Source: Phlebotomus papatasi
Lineage: Eukaryota; Arthropoda; Insecta; Diptera; Psychodidae
Length of the DNA stretch: 64,000 bases
Direction: 5' to 3'
Assembly: GCF_024763615.1 (NCBI RefSeq)
Contig: NC_077222.1
Span: 88,970,001-89,034,000, forward strand
In this document: piece by piece, positions 1 to 12,690 of the stretch
Numbering within the stretch: the first letter of the stretch is position 1
Layout: the number at the start of each line of letters is the position of its first letter
Translations under genes and position numbers: made by a program
The notes under the pieces: model-generated
Databases searched by the model: none
What the model saw: only the letters and a program-made list of their open reading frames with translations
What the model was told of the DNA's origin: nothing

Positions 1-3000
1 TAAATATAAAGTTTTGCTTAAACAATTAAGTAAAACAAAATTTTAAGAGGTTTATGGGTAAATTTGTATTAATTAATTTCAAACAATCTTTCTTTTCCTT
101 TATATAATATCATTAATTAACATATCTATAATGTATGAAATATATCTTGCACTGACTTTTTTCATCTATAAAAGTTTTCATGTACTCATTTTTAAGTAGT
201 TCGTACTACATTGAGTGATTTTGATGATATGCAATCATCAGAAATGTTATGAATAATGGTAAATATAATTATGGAAGATAATTTTATTGCCAGTTTTTTC
301 TATTTTTTATATAAATTGTGATACAATATAGCTTTGTTTTGAAGCCAAAAAATAAAATAAAAAACACAAATATGAATTGTACGGCCTCTATTTTTAATTC
401 TTGATCTGTGTGAAATATTTGTTGTAAAATATACCGCGTAAATTGTGACAATTATATTGTCAACAATCTTTCTTGTTTCCTTTTTATTTTGTCCAAAAGT
501 TTGGGAGTTCATTACTGAACATCACGCATCCGTTTGATCAAGATATAGTGTTATTCCTGAAAAACGCTTTCTCTCTCCAAACTTGTTGCTTCAATTAGTT
601 CCTTGTAGAGGATGGATTGTTTAAAAAATTAACAGTATAGTATTGCAATTTAAAAGAAAACTTTAATATAGAAACTTTCTCTCTAGAATTTACTTCAGAC
701 ATTCCATAAAATACGATTCTCAGAAAATTTGGTCATGTCCCTAATAATAAATTCAGTTATGATTATTGCTGGGAAAGTTATTGCCAAAATTCCTGACTTT
801 CCCCATCTACTCAGTCCACACAAAATCTCAACTCCATAAGGAAAATGCTTGAGATGTTCGTTAACTTGGCAATCATGAGTTGAAATTCTTGCAAAAACTT
901 TTCCATCATGAGATTCTCATGGCAAAATTTTCACAATTTATCCACACGTGATGGTGTAAAAATTAAATTTTCATGTGAATCATTTTGTTGGTGGAGGTAA
1001 CATGACAATTCACTTCACACTTTCTTATCACTTTGGCAAAAATTCTATGTTGAGAGGTTGTATTGTAAATGGGAAGATGAGGGGTCGGAGGGCAAAAAGT
1101 CACACACGCACAATAGGATTTTCAAAAGGGGGGTTCAGCTCCTCCAAAACGATGAGTAAACATGAACCAGAAACCATGAGGGGTAAAACAGCTTTTCGAC
1201 TTAAGCAAATATTAATTAAAATCAACGTGTGTTTCACATTCAGACAATTTTCAACTCAGCGGATATGTTTTTACGCCCATCCTCCCCCAGGAAAGGGGGG
1301 TTTGAGACTTGTGGCAAAGTTGAAAGAAACACCACAAATATTTCAACAATAATTACAATGGAATTATTTTCTCACGAGAACTTTTACGCTGAGCTTTCAC
1401 CCAGAAGCTCTCAGTGTTTGGTCTTTTTTGCTGGCATTTAGTGTGTGTGCTTTAACTTTGTTCAGTGGGTGGTTTAGCTACTCCTTTTTTAATGCCACCC
1501 AAGCACGAAAGAAGCTTTTTTTGGGAAGAAGAGAAACTGGTTGAATTTACATATTTTTCTTTCGGTCTCTCAGAGTCCACACTACGAGCTTGCAGCGTGG
1601 AAAAGCTCTTAAAAAATATCTACGATGGAGGAAAAAAAAACGAGGGAGTCAAACTACAAACTGGGCCATGTAAGAGTTAAGTTTAAGTTGCAGAGGATTG
1701 CTCAAAACTTTTGTTTGAGAGCTTTTGACTAACTGTACAAATATGAAGTTGGAAAGAGTGTAAAACATTTTGTTGATTTTTTTTTTCTATATTCTCCTCC
1801 ACCAAGTTCAAAGCTCCAATCCAAGAGCTTCTTTCTAGTGTTGTCTTTCTGAATTGAAAATGTGGGTGGTTCCCATTATGGACTTTTTCCAATCCTTTAG
1901 TTTCATCCCTTTTGGCTGATGAAATTCCAAAAGTCATTGAAAGAACAGTTGAACAAGTTTTATATGCATTGTGGCTTCTTTCCAATCTAAAATCCACCCA
2001 GAAGGTGATTTTATCCAAAGACAGGAGTTAAATTTCAATATGCAAGTTAAGGACAGGGAAGAAGAGAAAAAAATACCAACTCTATATCACATCCTAACTA
2101 GTTGGGAAAGCTTAAAATCCTCCGGTCTGGGGAGATGTAATAAAAATATCCACAATATGTGGACTAAAGGAATATTTTCTCACACCAAAAAATGTTAGAG
2201 AAAATGTGTAATATGCTCCTGAAGTCTATGCTGGCAATAAAAAAGGGTTGCGAGAATCCCTTGTTCAGGAGAGGCTGCATGAGAAAGAAAATTATATTTG
2301 TGATACACTCTTAAAAAAATTTTAGTGCATTACCAAAGTTCTATAGAACAACCTTATTACCATATAACATATTGGGACAGAAAGAACTGTTGACAGTTAG
2401 AAGTTTAAATTCGAATTATACTGACATTGCAATTGGTGTCAAAGTTTAATTTGACAAACAATCGAGCACAATATTTTGTTTATAAGTCGTTTTGTAGTAT
2501 TGTTCGTAAGTCGTCACAAAAAAAAATACTTAGTGACCGTTATGAACTTATAAACCGTTGGCAGTTCAAATTTAAAATAACGTCACGAAAGTCCATCAAA
2601 ATGCAATTTAAAGGCCGAAAGAAAAACAAGCTTTTCTTATTGAATAAGTCAATTTTGAATTTGAGACTTAAATTTAAAATAATGCCGCGAAATAAAAAAA
2701 AGCTTTGTTCCATCCTATTTTTCTAGGGAAAATTATTGGTGTTACACTTGTGCAGTCTTCACAATTTTTGGTTGACATTGTCACTTTCCAGATATTTTCA
2801 ATTACACAATAAGGAAAGTTTATTTTCATTTAATTTTATTTATTATTGTTTGAAAATTGTTTTTAGAAGTCGATTTAATTAGCATAAAGAGACTAGTGAG
2901 ACCAATCGATGGAAAGGTTTCAACCTCGGTTATAAAATTCGTAATTCAAAATGCGGATATCGAAATATTCGATTTCGAAATTACGAAAATTAATAGTTTA

Positions 3001-3394
3001 TATTATAAACTAAAAAAAAAATTATAGTGCCCCTGGCGGTAGATGAACAAAGTTCTAATGTTCTAGCGTTCCTAAGAATTGAATTTTGAAGTATTTGACA
3101 GGACTTCTAATTTATTCCAACAACGGTTAAATTTTGATAAGTGAAACTGCTTAAAATAAATTCTTTATATAACTTTGATAAATAATTTGAAAAACCATAA
3201 TACAAAGAAATCGGTTTTTATGTTCTTAATTGAATTTATTAGCGAAAGTCAGCAATCAATAAAAAAACAATTAAAAAAAACGGTTGACACTTGACAATTT
3301 GGCATTTAAAGTATGGTCCATTACAACGTGTCAGAATTGATTGAAGTATGACCTTGTATACTTCAATCAATGAATTCTTGCTCTCATTGAGCAT
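1..3394. other. AT-rich non-coding stretch, no gene recognised
   Basis: No open frame here looks like a known protein. A GC-richer patch around 1000-1700 has no codon-like periodicity that I can defend. The segment 2535-2610 (motif ATAAACCGTTG followed by a TTTAAA-rich stretch and CGTCA) resembles 4505-4565, so the two are probably copies of an old repeat. A short piece near 3026-3050 (GCCCCTGGCGGT) resembles the modules of the large repeat at 57070-58260. Confidence 0.5.
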
Positions 3395-4430
3395 GACCAA
3401 ACACTTTTCCATCTCTTTTTCATCGATTTGAAAGCAGCTTACAATAACATGGTCAGGGTAAAACTATACGAAGCCATAGGAGAATTCGGAACTCCAAACA
3501 AATTGATAAGACTGACTAGGATGACTATAACTGATGTCTGGAGCAAAATTAAGGTAAACGGATCGTTGTCACGGGAGTTCCGTGTTAAAAACGGGCTCAG
3601 ACAGGGGGACGGACCATCGTGTATTCTCGTCAGCCTAGCACTGGAGTAAGCGATCCGTGATAGTAGCGTGAGCATGAGGGGAGTCATTCTCAATAAGTCC
3701 ACGAAGCTCCCAGCCTATGCTAAGGATATTGACATCATGGGATGCAATCCCAGAGATGTACAAGAGGCCTTTATCTAGATTGAACGTGCGGCATGAAGTC
3801 ATGAGTTACAGATAAATGAAAGCAAAACAAAGTACATGGTGGACTAGTCAGTAGCAGATCCGGTAACATCTACGGGATCGGTTAAATAAGGTCCCCGATG
3901 GGGAACTACAACTTTGAAGTTGTCAACTCTTTCATTTAACTTGTTGCATAAAGGCATAGCCGACGATGGTGGAACTGAGCTATGTTTTTCAGGACAATAT
4001 GTCCTGATCAACAAATGGTCAACAAGGATTTGATCAAGAAATTCCGACACTCACCGGAAGGACAGATTGTCCTGAAAAATATAGTTCATTTACCTTGGGT
4101 CAACAATCACAGCCAACAACAACATCTCAACTTGAGTCTGCATACGGCTGCTGAAAGCCAAAGCCAACAGGGCCCATTTCGGTCTATCAAGAGTTTTCCG
4201 GTCCAGAACCTTAAGCATAAAGACTAAGCTATTACTGTATAGAACTATGATCCTGCTAGTCCTCACATATTCGTCTGAGACGTAGGTCCTCAGCAAACAG
4301 AATTACGTACTCAGTCGCGTTAGAGAGGAGGATTCTTCGACGGATTTTTGGCCCCGTATGTGAGGAGGGACGATTCCGGATTCTATACATCCATGAGGTA
4401 TATGAGCGCTACCGTTCTAGTTTTCACGTT
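3395..4430 (+). pseudogene. Decayed non-LTR retrotransposon reverse transcriptase
   Basis: Broken conceptual translation gives the palm of a non-LTR reverse transcriptase: a catalytic-region motif FIDLKAAYNN near 3418-3450, GLRQGDGPS near 3592-3620, and the YADD box present as YAKD near 3716, so the metal-binding Asp pair is damaged. The 3' part continues with YLGS (4090-4102) and an RRIFGP motif near 4332-4352, the usual downstream landmarks of this family. Stops and frame changes occur throughout, for example the TAA around 3647. The 5' half (endonuclease and fingers) is absent. The copy is dead and 5'-truncated. It is interrupted by a 146-bp insertion at 3939-4084. Clade assignment (Jockey/CR1/R1-like) is not possible by eye. 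Confidence 0.8.
3939..4084. mobile_element. 146-bp insertion with 8-bp target duplication inside the dead RT
   Basis: The octamer TTCATTTA occurs at 3931-3938 and again at 4085-4092, exactly bracketing a segment that breaks the reverse transcriptase frame between the FI and YLGS residues; the frame resumes in phase after it. Inside, the segments at 3978-4000 and 4069-4091 are inverted copies containing TCAGGACAAT and ATTGTCCTGA, so the insert folds into a hairpin. An 8-bp duplication is typical of hAT-type transposons, but I see no terminal inverted repeats at the exact ends. Confidence 0.7.
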
Positions 4431-6239
4431 CTTGGATTATTCAATTTTTCCTGAAAATAATTATAGTAAATAAGATTGAAAACTTCTGCCGTTTATGTAC
4501 CATATAAACCGTTGATAGTATTTCAAATTAAAAACCATATTGCGTCAAAAAAATGGAATTTAAAACTTCATTGTGCATGTATAAATAGACATTATACAGA
4601 AAACCTATCACGTTCACAAAAATCTAAGAAAATTAATTAAAAATTTAAATTTAATAAAAGGCGGTGCAACACGTCAAATTTGAATTAAATTGATAGCCTT
4701 AAAAAGAGTCAGATTTCCCACTTTCAGTTCTTCCTGAAAAAGACAATGAAGTCTTCTCTTCTAACAGTGCACCATCCAGAGCTTTTTTTTGAACAATTTC
4801 CCCTAACACCCCGATTTTCCTGCTGAAAGACATCTACTGTTGGACGGGAAAAAAGCTTCACCCTGATTATCCCTTCTCTACAGCTCTACATTCCCTCTGA
4901 TAGTATTTGGCGTTTTTCTTCTCACTTATCCACCTTCCCAAAAACCTCCCATCCATTTTCACCCCAACCAACCACCCGCCTGAAAGCAGCAGTACATACA
5001 ATTTTCCGTGAATTTGTCTACGGGGATGAAATTGGTGGAATAAATAGTGAAATTAACTCTCCAAAAAGCTGGAGTAAAAGTTGGTAGTTATTTGGAGTGT
5101 CAGTGTCAGGAATTTAGTGTTTTTCCCTCTTCTGTATAACCCCAATTTACCCGCCCATTCACTGAGAAAATTGTTTTGACGCGGGAAACATGTTCATAAA
5201 TGCAGATCCCCATGGCACAAAAAAAGAACCCAACTCAAGATAAGGATTTTCTTTTTGGGAAAACACCAGATATATTGCACTGTAATTTACACTATTATAC
5301 TACTAAACACTTTCTTTGTCTTCATATAAAGTCAAGGAAGGAGATTTTCTTTTCGTACATTAGGGAATATAAATGCTCCACCTGTCGGATTAAAAATAGT
5401 CTTGTCAATTGATAGAACACGACTTCTAGTGGCAATAATATAAATTTAAATATTTAAATCAAATTTAGGATAGAAAGCTCTAAAAGAGGCAGATGTCATT
5501 CAATTCTCTGGGGAGTTTTTCACAAAACTGAAATATTTTATTTCATACTACTTAAAATTCCATTATCAAAAAGAGTTTTATATCACAAAATTGGGACCAA
5601 AATAGAACGATTTAACATTTAAAAAATATTTTTAGACTACCCCGACTATTGCTGTATTATAGTACTAGCTAAAGAGAAAGAGTCAGTAGTGGACATATCC
5701 GGCAAGACAGCATAGGGCTCTGATAGTTGCACAACTAATATTAGGAGTAAAATATTTTGCCCCTAACTCCTCAACTGTAAAGTTATAAAACATTCTATTA
5801 CGGCAAGGAAAAACATAAAACTATTTTGAAATCACATTAAATCACATCTGAAATCCAGGATGGTTCATATATTTTCAATTCTTCATTTGCCGTTAATATT
5901 TTACTGGTTTTATGTATTTCAATTTTGTAATAGATATACAGTTAGTCTGATTCTAATTTCTGAGAGGATTATTGCAAGAAATGGGTCCGTTAAGGAAGAC
6001 AGGAAGAGAGGAGATGAACCAAGATGAAGGCATTGGTCGTGACGGTGTAAGAAGAACTGACGTTGGATCTAAAGGTAGCAACAGAGCTTTCGTTGCCTAA
6101 TAAATATATTGAGAGATCCTTCTTTCTTGTACTGATGACTGCCTTTAAATCCTTGAAGTTTTCAAGGTTTTATGTGATTTGAAAATGGATTCTGCTTCAT
6201 TCGGGTATGGATTGCATATCGAATGAAACTCTAAAAATG
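4431..6239. other. Non-coding stretch
   Basis: There is no recognisable gene. The part 4730-5160 is GC-richer and looks like unique intergenic or intronic DNA. The rest is AT-rich, with frequent stops in all frames. Confidence 0.5.
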
Positions 6240-7330
6240 GTCACCTTCAATGTTGTAGACGTGGTCTGACATTTGATTAACTGCTCTTTCAGAATGGGAA
6301 TGTTTCCTGAGATGTTGAAGATCGAAGTTGTGATAACAATTTTCAAGAAGAGCGATATGATATAGCTCAACAATTACCGACCTATTTCTCTAATATCTGC
6401 ATTATCAAAAGTAATTTAAAAAATCGTACATGCGAGCGTAATTGGGTTCCTCTCTTCCAATGACATACTTCGCGAGAAATCAATTTGGTTTTAGGAGTGG
6501 TATGGATGTGAGGACGTCATGTTGCGAACTTTCTTGGATCCCTTCATCAGAAGTTAAATCGGAACGCTACAGTGAAGGCCGCGGCCTTGCTTGAAACGAT
6601 TTGCTTTTGACAAAATTGGAATTGTTGGGCTTTCATGGAGTTTCTTAGAATTGAACGCGATCTTACTTTGTGAATCGTCAGCAACGAGTAAGACTGCGTC
6701 ATGATTTTCTGAGCGATCCTCTAAAGTGTTCGCTGGATGTCCCAGAGACTTTAGTTATTAGACCTCTACTATTCTTAATATGTATACATATCACTACGCA
6801 TGCAGGCAATATTGCCATATTCCTTATTATATGTGGAAGAATTTGAAGATGAAATTAATGCGAATCTAATGTCCGACTTAGGCAGAATCAGGTAATGGCT
6901 TAATTGCCATGGAATGGTAAGCTCCAAGATGGTGCTAATGAGATTCAAATATAAAGACCCGGTACGATCGTCTGTGATATATTATGCTCGTGGATACGTT
7001 CGGATTTACGATGTGTGTGGATCAGGTTGCATTAGAATTGATCAAACTCGCAGCTTCAAATGTATCGGAATCACGTTGAATGACGCCTTAGCTTAAAGCT
7101 TTCATCTTGAAGTGGTTCGAAAAACCATCAGATCTCTGACCAGATAAATGTACGTACGCACTGAGGAGCAGTTGATGTCTGTTTGAATCAGGTCTGGTTG
7201 CCCAAAAGAGCGTAATTCGTGTGATGTCCTTTCCGAGGAGAAGAGAACATATCAGGGAGTTGTTTGTCTTTTAGGGGATTCTCCTGGTTCACTACTTGTA
7301 CATTTACAGGATTGTTAGTGAGTATTTGTG
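6240..7330 (+). pseudogene. Second decayed non-LTR reverse transcriptase
   Basis: Translated piecewise, 6270-6480 gives landmarks of a non-LTR RT: a FPEMLK-like stretch, then IFKKSD, NNYRPISLIS and a FLSSNDILRE-like stretch. Around 6720-6790 an L-V-P-E-T then R-P-L-L-F-L stretch matches the position of the usual VPQGSVLGPLLF motif. Near 7060-7090 an IGITLNDAL-like stretch matches the end of the RT palm and thumb. Frames shift repeatedly and many stops interrupt, so this is an inactive fossil. It differs from the RT at 3395 and probably belongs to another clade. Confidence 0.75.
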
Positions 7331-7620
7331 ACTTGGTCTTCTTCGTTGGTCTTTTTTAGGGGGAAAATATCTAGGAAAGGAGTTGTTTTTGAGCTCAAAA
7401 AGCAGCTTTCAGCTGCCTCCAATAATATCAGTTGGGGTCTAAATGGGGGGTAATGCAACACATAGCTTCTTCTTCTCAATTCCTATGTTCACCTTTAAGC
7501 GGGCTAGAGGCATGGTAGACCCCGGTACACTCAGGGTGATGCTAAAGATCAAGGGATCTGGTGCTTCTAGACTAGAGAGCCTTGGACGAAGCCTAACAAC
7601 CCCTCCCCATGAGAGTAATG

Positions 7621-8131
7621 CCCTAGACACACTTACGACTAAAGTCCAGAGACAACTAAGCTAGTTCATTACCAAGTCAGTTCCTGACACACTATAAACG
7701 AGGATTAGCATTCACTAGTATCCACAAAACATAACTTAACTGGGTTTTTATCCAGATATTTCTACTGAAATGCACTAATACTCCTCTGAAAATGAAACTA
7801 TTTGTAATATCATGTCTCAGTACACGTCCAATAATTATTGTTAATTACAATTATTTATGAAGTGGAAGCTAACTCGCGACTTAAGCAATTTTTGGCGATT
7901 CTAGTGAATAATTCTTGTTGTTATACGTGAATTGTGAAGTAAATTTAAAAGTAGTTTCATTTTCAAAGGACTACTAGTGTATTTAAGTAGAAATATCTGC
8001 ATAAAAACCCACGAAAGTTATGTTTTGTGAGTGCCAGAAAATGTGAAGCCTCGTTTTTTAGTGTGTCAGGAACTGACTTGGCTATGAACGAGCTTAGTCG
8101 TCTTTGGACTTTAGTCGTAAGTGTGTCCAGG
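7621..8131. repeat. Foldback element, arms of about 180 bp
   Basis: Sequence 7621-7802 reappears as its reverse complement at about 7951-8131 (for example CACACTTACGACTAAAGTCC against GGACTTTAGTCGTAAGTGTG). Arm identity by eye is about 85 percent, around a spacer of about 150 bp. No open frame is present. It is a foldback or MITE-like structure lying just before the microsatellite-tailed repeat end at 8292. Confidence 0.8.
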
Positions 8132-8316
8132 ACATAAGATTGTTACGAAAACTCGCAAGGAGACTTCGATAGGACGAACTTCACGACATCGACTTATGCT
8201 ACGTTTTCGGAGCGAGCTGACAGAGAGTCACTAGGACTGGAGGAGGTTAGTGTAAGAGGCCCAGTCCCTTCAAGAAACGTTGTAACTAACCAAGTAAGTA
8301 AGTAAGTAAGTAAGTA
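8132..8316 (+). repeat. Probable retroposon 3' end with AAGT-repeat tail
   Basis: GC-richer sequence from about 8140 ends abruptly in a run of about six AAGT tetranucleotides at 8292-8316, then returns to AT-rich DNA. A simple tetranucleotide tail is how several insect non-LTR elements and SINEs end. No coding remnant is visible in this segment itself, so the class is inferred. Confidence 0.45.
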
Positions 8317-10716
8317 ATAATATCAGTGAAATAATTGACTTTCTTAACCTAAGTAGAGTGAAATAGTTTCTGTTGAATTTACGATCAAGTGAAGATGTTA
8401 AAGATTTCTAAATATGAAACTCGAAGACCTCAAATTCTAAATACGTTAAGTGACTCCGATTATTTATTGGTTCTGAAATAGATGGCTTTTTATTGAACTG
8501 AACAGTCGTCTATGGGTAGTCTCTTTAATCTGTCGGTAGGCATTTCCTCCTTTGACCCCATGAAGAAATTGTAACTGTCTAAACCAAAAAATAAATTGAA
8601 TTGAATTGAATTTGTATGGGGAGTTGTACAACTCTAAAGAGTAGCAAGAGTTTTCAAATTTTGCAGTGTCAAGAGCGTTCACTAATAAATTAAATTGCCC
8701 TACATTATCACCTCGAATCTCGATAGAAAGATACTTGGTTGTTCTTCAAAGATAATTTAAAATATTAATTTAGAGATGAAATGATGAAATAAACCAAAGT
8801 CTTGAAATATTCTAAAGAATATAAAACCAATATACACCCTCCATTATATTTCTAATCTGTATTCTGCCCAAGAACAGCTCTTAAATCAAGAGCTCGATTA
8901 TCTACAAAATCATTGAGGGTTTTACCATCTGGAGATACTGAAAAATACCACAACTTATCGTCTACGATGGGAAATGCTGCTAAAGAAAATAGGAGCAAGA
9001 ATATGTAAACCAAAGGAAGAATTTTGATTTCGATTGTATCAACATTCAGCGAATGTAGAGTACTTTTATCAAGACAATTTCCCTCTCGGTAATTCTCTAT
9101 TTTTTTTCTCACATTCTTTTCGTTCTTTTCCACCTATTTTCGCTCATATTAAATTTCCTCTTGGAAGTGGAATTTGTTGTTGTCGTAGATGCACATAAGA
9201 AGTGCGAAAATGATTGTGTTCAGCGTCGTAAAGTTTATTAGGGCAAAAATATCCGTTGTGATTGCAGAGTTGCAAGGCAAAGGAGAAAAAGTAAATCTAA
9301 TTATGTCATTTGACACAAATTGATACTGTAGATGAATAGTTGGTTCCATTTGAGGAGCATTTTATGCTCCATTCGCATTTTCTTTTCATTTTGTACTGAG
9401 GCGAAAAAAAAATATAGGAGGGAAAAAAATTATTTGCTGAAAAAGAATCTCCCATTGGGGAAGATTAAATTGTATAAATGGGCGTAAAGTGTAAGCTGGG
9501 AGAGTTGAAAAAGCATTAAGAACATTTTATGTCTAATTAGAGCCATTTCTCTGCATTTACTCCCATCTTACATAAGCACTATACCCCCCAAAAGAAACGA
9601 CGGGAAATTCTCTCTCAGAATTGTGCCATTTATTTACGTGTTCTTTTTTTCTTGCCTTGTTTTTTTTCACTTCAGGGGATGCCTTTTTTTCCGTGCTTGG
9701 GGTTAAAGTGGAGGCAAATTGAAGCATTGAAATAAGGTTCCAAATCGAACATAAAAGCCACGTTTATCTCTCAACATTGCCACCCCGTGTATTGCCAATA
9801 ATTCACATCAAGTGTCACCCTAAACCCCCATACCATTAGCACAGATAATAAATTGTCCTCATTTCTTGCATCCCCCCATCACTTTTAAATCATCTTCGCA
9901 TATCACACAATTTTGCTCTTGTCGACTGGAAATTCTACCGACACGCATATGGAAAAGTCGGGTGGCATCTTCGAGCCACCCTCTCTGGAGTCTCAACCTC
10001 CCAAAGAAATAGAAGGGACTTTGATGGGGTTTTTTTCTCGCATATTGATCTTGTCTTGGTGAATATCTTCGCATTTTTTTTTCAAAATGTCTTTCGTCAA
10101 ATAAATTGCGCGTTGAAGCGTTTTGTTTCCCTTGGAGGTATATGTATACGTCGAAAAAGGAATATCCGTAGAGGAAAATGGGATTTCTTCTGCGTGCTTT
10201 CGAATTTATCCAACTTCCGTCTGAGAAACATTAGCTTTTCTACCCTCTTGCTCTAATGATTTCTACCATGAAAGATGTTCTCAATAAAATTTGTCGGTCA
10301 GTAGATGCTTTGTGGACATTTTCTTTTGGTTTTCCTTTGCATTTTATGCTGAACATAATATAGGGGCAAATATACTTTTCCGGATCCTTTAATTTCTTTT
10401 TACAATTTCATAACTGCTGGACTCAAAAGCGAAATTTAATCAAACACTATCTCGAAGTGGATTAATAACTAAAGGATGAACATCTAAATGGAATTTCTTT
10501 GAAATGAAAAAGAAATAGTAAGCCGAGACACACACCTGAGAGCAACAAAAATCTTGATTAGTCTATATAAAACTTTTTGTACAACTGCTCACATTTTCTG
10601 CCCATTTAAAGCTTTTGGTTTGTCCGCTATAACAATTGTTTGAATTACTACAAAAAATATTAAATCAAGTTAGAAAATAAAACTATAGCTTTTACCGTGC
10701 TATCACACTAACGGTA
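8317..10716. other. Non-coding stretch
   Basis: No gene is recognised. The interval 9340-10260 is GC-richer and apparently single-copy within the window. Open frames in it are short and lack any familiar motif. Confidence 0.5.
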
Positions 10717-11109
10717 TCACACTTGCACATTAAAATTTTAATGTGATTCGCATTAATTGTCGCTTGTGAGCGTTTAAATATGTTATTATTTGTGTCTTTG
10801 AGTCACTTAATATTTGGGGTTTTTCTATTTATTGATAAAGAAGTGGACTTGGCTTGCAAAAATAAGTTTAAATTTACCTAAAGCATAAATATTTTTCACA
10901 TTAAAAAATTAAAGAGAAAATCACATTAATTTTTCGCATTAATGATATAATATAATTTATATCAAATTTTTCGGGACAAATCTACCTTTTTATCAACAAA
11001 TAGATCAAATTTTGAACATAAAATTAATCAAGCACACAAATTACACATTTGGACTCTCACCATCGACAATTAATGTGAATCATATTAAAATTTTAATGTG
11101 CAAGTGTGA
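10717..11109. mobile_element. MITE-like element, 393 bp, about 55-60-bp inverted termini
   Basis: The left end from 10717 (TCACACTTGCACATTAAAAT) is mirrored by the right end finishing at 11109. Complementarity runs through about 55-60 bp with a few mismatches. The interior is AT-rich and non-coding. I could not define a target duplication, so the superfamily is open. Confidence 0.75.
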
Positions 11110-11888
11110 AACACAGTAAGATTTTTTCAATTTGTAAATTCAATTTAATTTGCAGATGATTTGTTCCTATGTGTTATTTTCCAATAAGAATCAATTGAAT
11201 TGATAGATATGCACTTATTTATTAATAAAAACTAATACTTGGTCCAGAAAAACCTATTTAAATATGTTAAAAAAGCATAAATATGGTTTCTCAAATAAAT
11301 TTGATTTCAGCAAATTAAAATGTTAAAATTGCTCACTAATTTCAATTTTATTGCAGTTAAATAAGTAGTCTTTTGAAGAAAATTGTTCTTATTAAATTTA
11401 TTTACTCGTAATTAATATTATTTGTGGCGAGAATATAAAATAAGTACAATGTTTTAGTGATAAACTTGCATGAAGCGAAGCTTAATATCAATAGGAAATT
11501 ATTATGTTAAGAAATTTCAGTTGGGAGTTGGGACGACTTCATACAGATTTTCAATAAGACTGTATGAGAGTTGCTACATGAGCCCTTTGTCCACAAATAT
11601 TTTTTTCTGGCTTTAAGGATTCTTCTGAATAACAGATAAGTGACTTACAAGACATTTTAAGTACTATCAAACATTTTCCGGAGTCATTCACAATCAAAAA
11701 TCTCGCGGCACTATTTAAAATTGAGCAAATTTCTTGCAAAATGTGTCCTGACTGTGAGAATTTTCGAGTAAATTCTGGAAATCTTAATGCTCAATTGGCT
11801 CAATTGAATTTAAAATTAAAACGTGAAAAATCCTAGCGTGATAGCACCGTTATGATATGTGTTTCATCTCAATTCAAAATTCCATATA
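11110..11888. other. AT-rich non-coding stretch
   Basis: I see no gene, RNA or repeat structure here that I can defend. Confidence 0.5.
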
Positions 11889-12315
11889 GGGTAAGTGTGC
11901 CAAATTCCGGCCAGCTTGTAATTTCGTCCACCTTTTTTGTTCCTTGAATTTCCATGAATTTTTAGTTTTTACATACTCTAGAGATTATACAATGCAAAAG
12001 AATAACAAAAAATGTAGCTTCGACAAACGAGATGACGTAAAAAAGACATTGGAAGAATTCCCGATGGGCAAGGAACTATGAGAATAAAGGTGGCCGAAAT
12101 AGGGTACAAAAGCTATGTATAAATGTTTATTCATTTTAAAATGTATTAAGAATGATTTTAAAGTAAATAAAGACGATAAACTTTCTACAAGGTTCTAAGC
12201 AACACTCCTTAAGCAGAAGGAATGAAAAAAATCAATTTCCATTAAAGATATTACATTTCAAACTTGAGACTTTGGCGCTTGCATGCAACTATGCCGAAAT
12301 TTGACACACTTACCC
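11889..12315 (+). mobile_element. TA-flanked MITE, family A, copy 1 (427 bp)
   Basis: It begins GGGTAAGTGTGCCAAATT and ends with the inverted counterpart CACACTTACCC, with TA on both sides (11887-11888 and 12316-12317). A copy of nearly the same length lies in opposite orientation at 40651-41075. Its interior is matched segment by segment, including CAAACGAGATGA-, GGAAGA- and GGCAAGGAAC-like pieces. TA target sites and GGGTA ends fit the Tc1/mariner-pogo group. Confidence 0.85.
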
Positions 12316-12317
12316 TA

Positions 12318-12481
12318 TCTTGTTTTAATTTTTTCGTTCTCTAGAATTTTGTCAATGCAAAATAGACAAAAAAGTGTCGCTTCTATATTAATGACATGAT
12401 GAGAACAAGACCTTAGAAGAGTTCCAGAAGGGTAAGGAACGTAACGAACTACTAGAATCCGGATAGCCGAAGTATTACCTA
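12318..12481 (+). repeat. Truncated family A MITE fragment abutting copy 1
   Basis: Immediately after copy 1, sequence resembling the internal part of the same family is repeated (AATGCAAAATAGAC, GTGTCGCTTCTA, CCTTAGAAGAGTTCCAGAAG). Its 5' terminus is missing. It probably came from an older insertion or a local duplication. Confidence 0.6.
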
Positions 12482-12508
12482 AAGGAGTACTTATATTTAT
12501 AATTTGCC

Positions 12509-12690
12509 GTAAGATGGGATAATTCGGAATCATGTCTATCTTGTAATTTTGAGATTTTCTCATTGTTTCCGATAGTCAGAGAAAAAGAGAAAACCATGAA
12601 GAAGTATATTCGAAAGTATTTCTTTCGAAGTTCCAAGTTCCAAGTTTCCAAGTTCCAAATTAGACATAATTCCAAATTACCCTATTTTAC
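12509..12690. mobile_element. Small MITE with about 30-bp inverted ends
   Basis: GTAAGATGGGATAATTCGGA near 12509 is mirrored, with about five transitions, by the segment ending near 12690 (TCCAAATTACCCTATTTTAC). Length is about 182 bp and there is no coding sequence. Confidence 0.7.

Noticed and set aside
975..1352. 125-codon open frame
   Set aside because: No recognisable motif, and an overlapping frame of similar quality lies in another phase. Length is compatible with chance.
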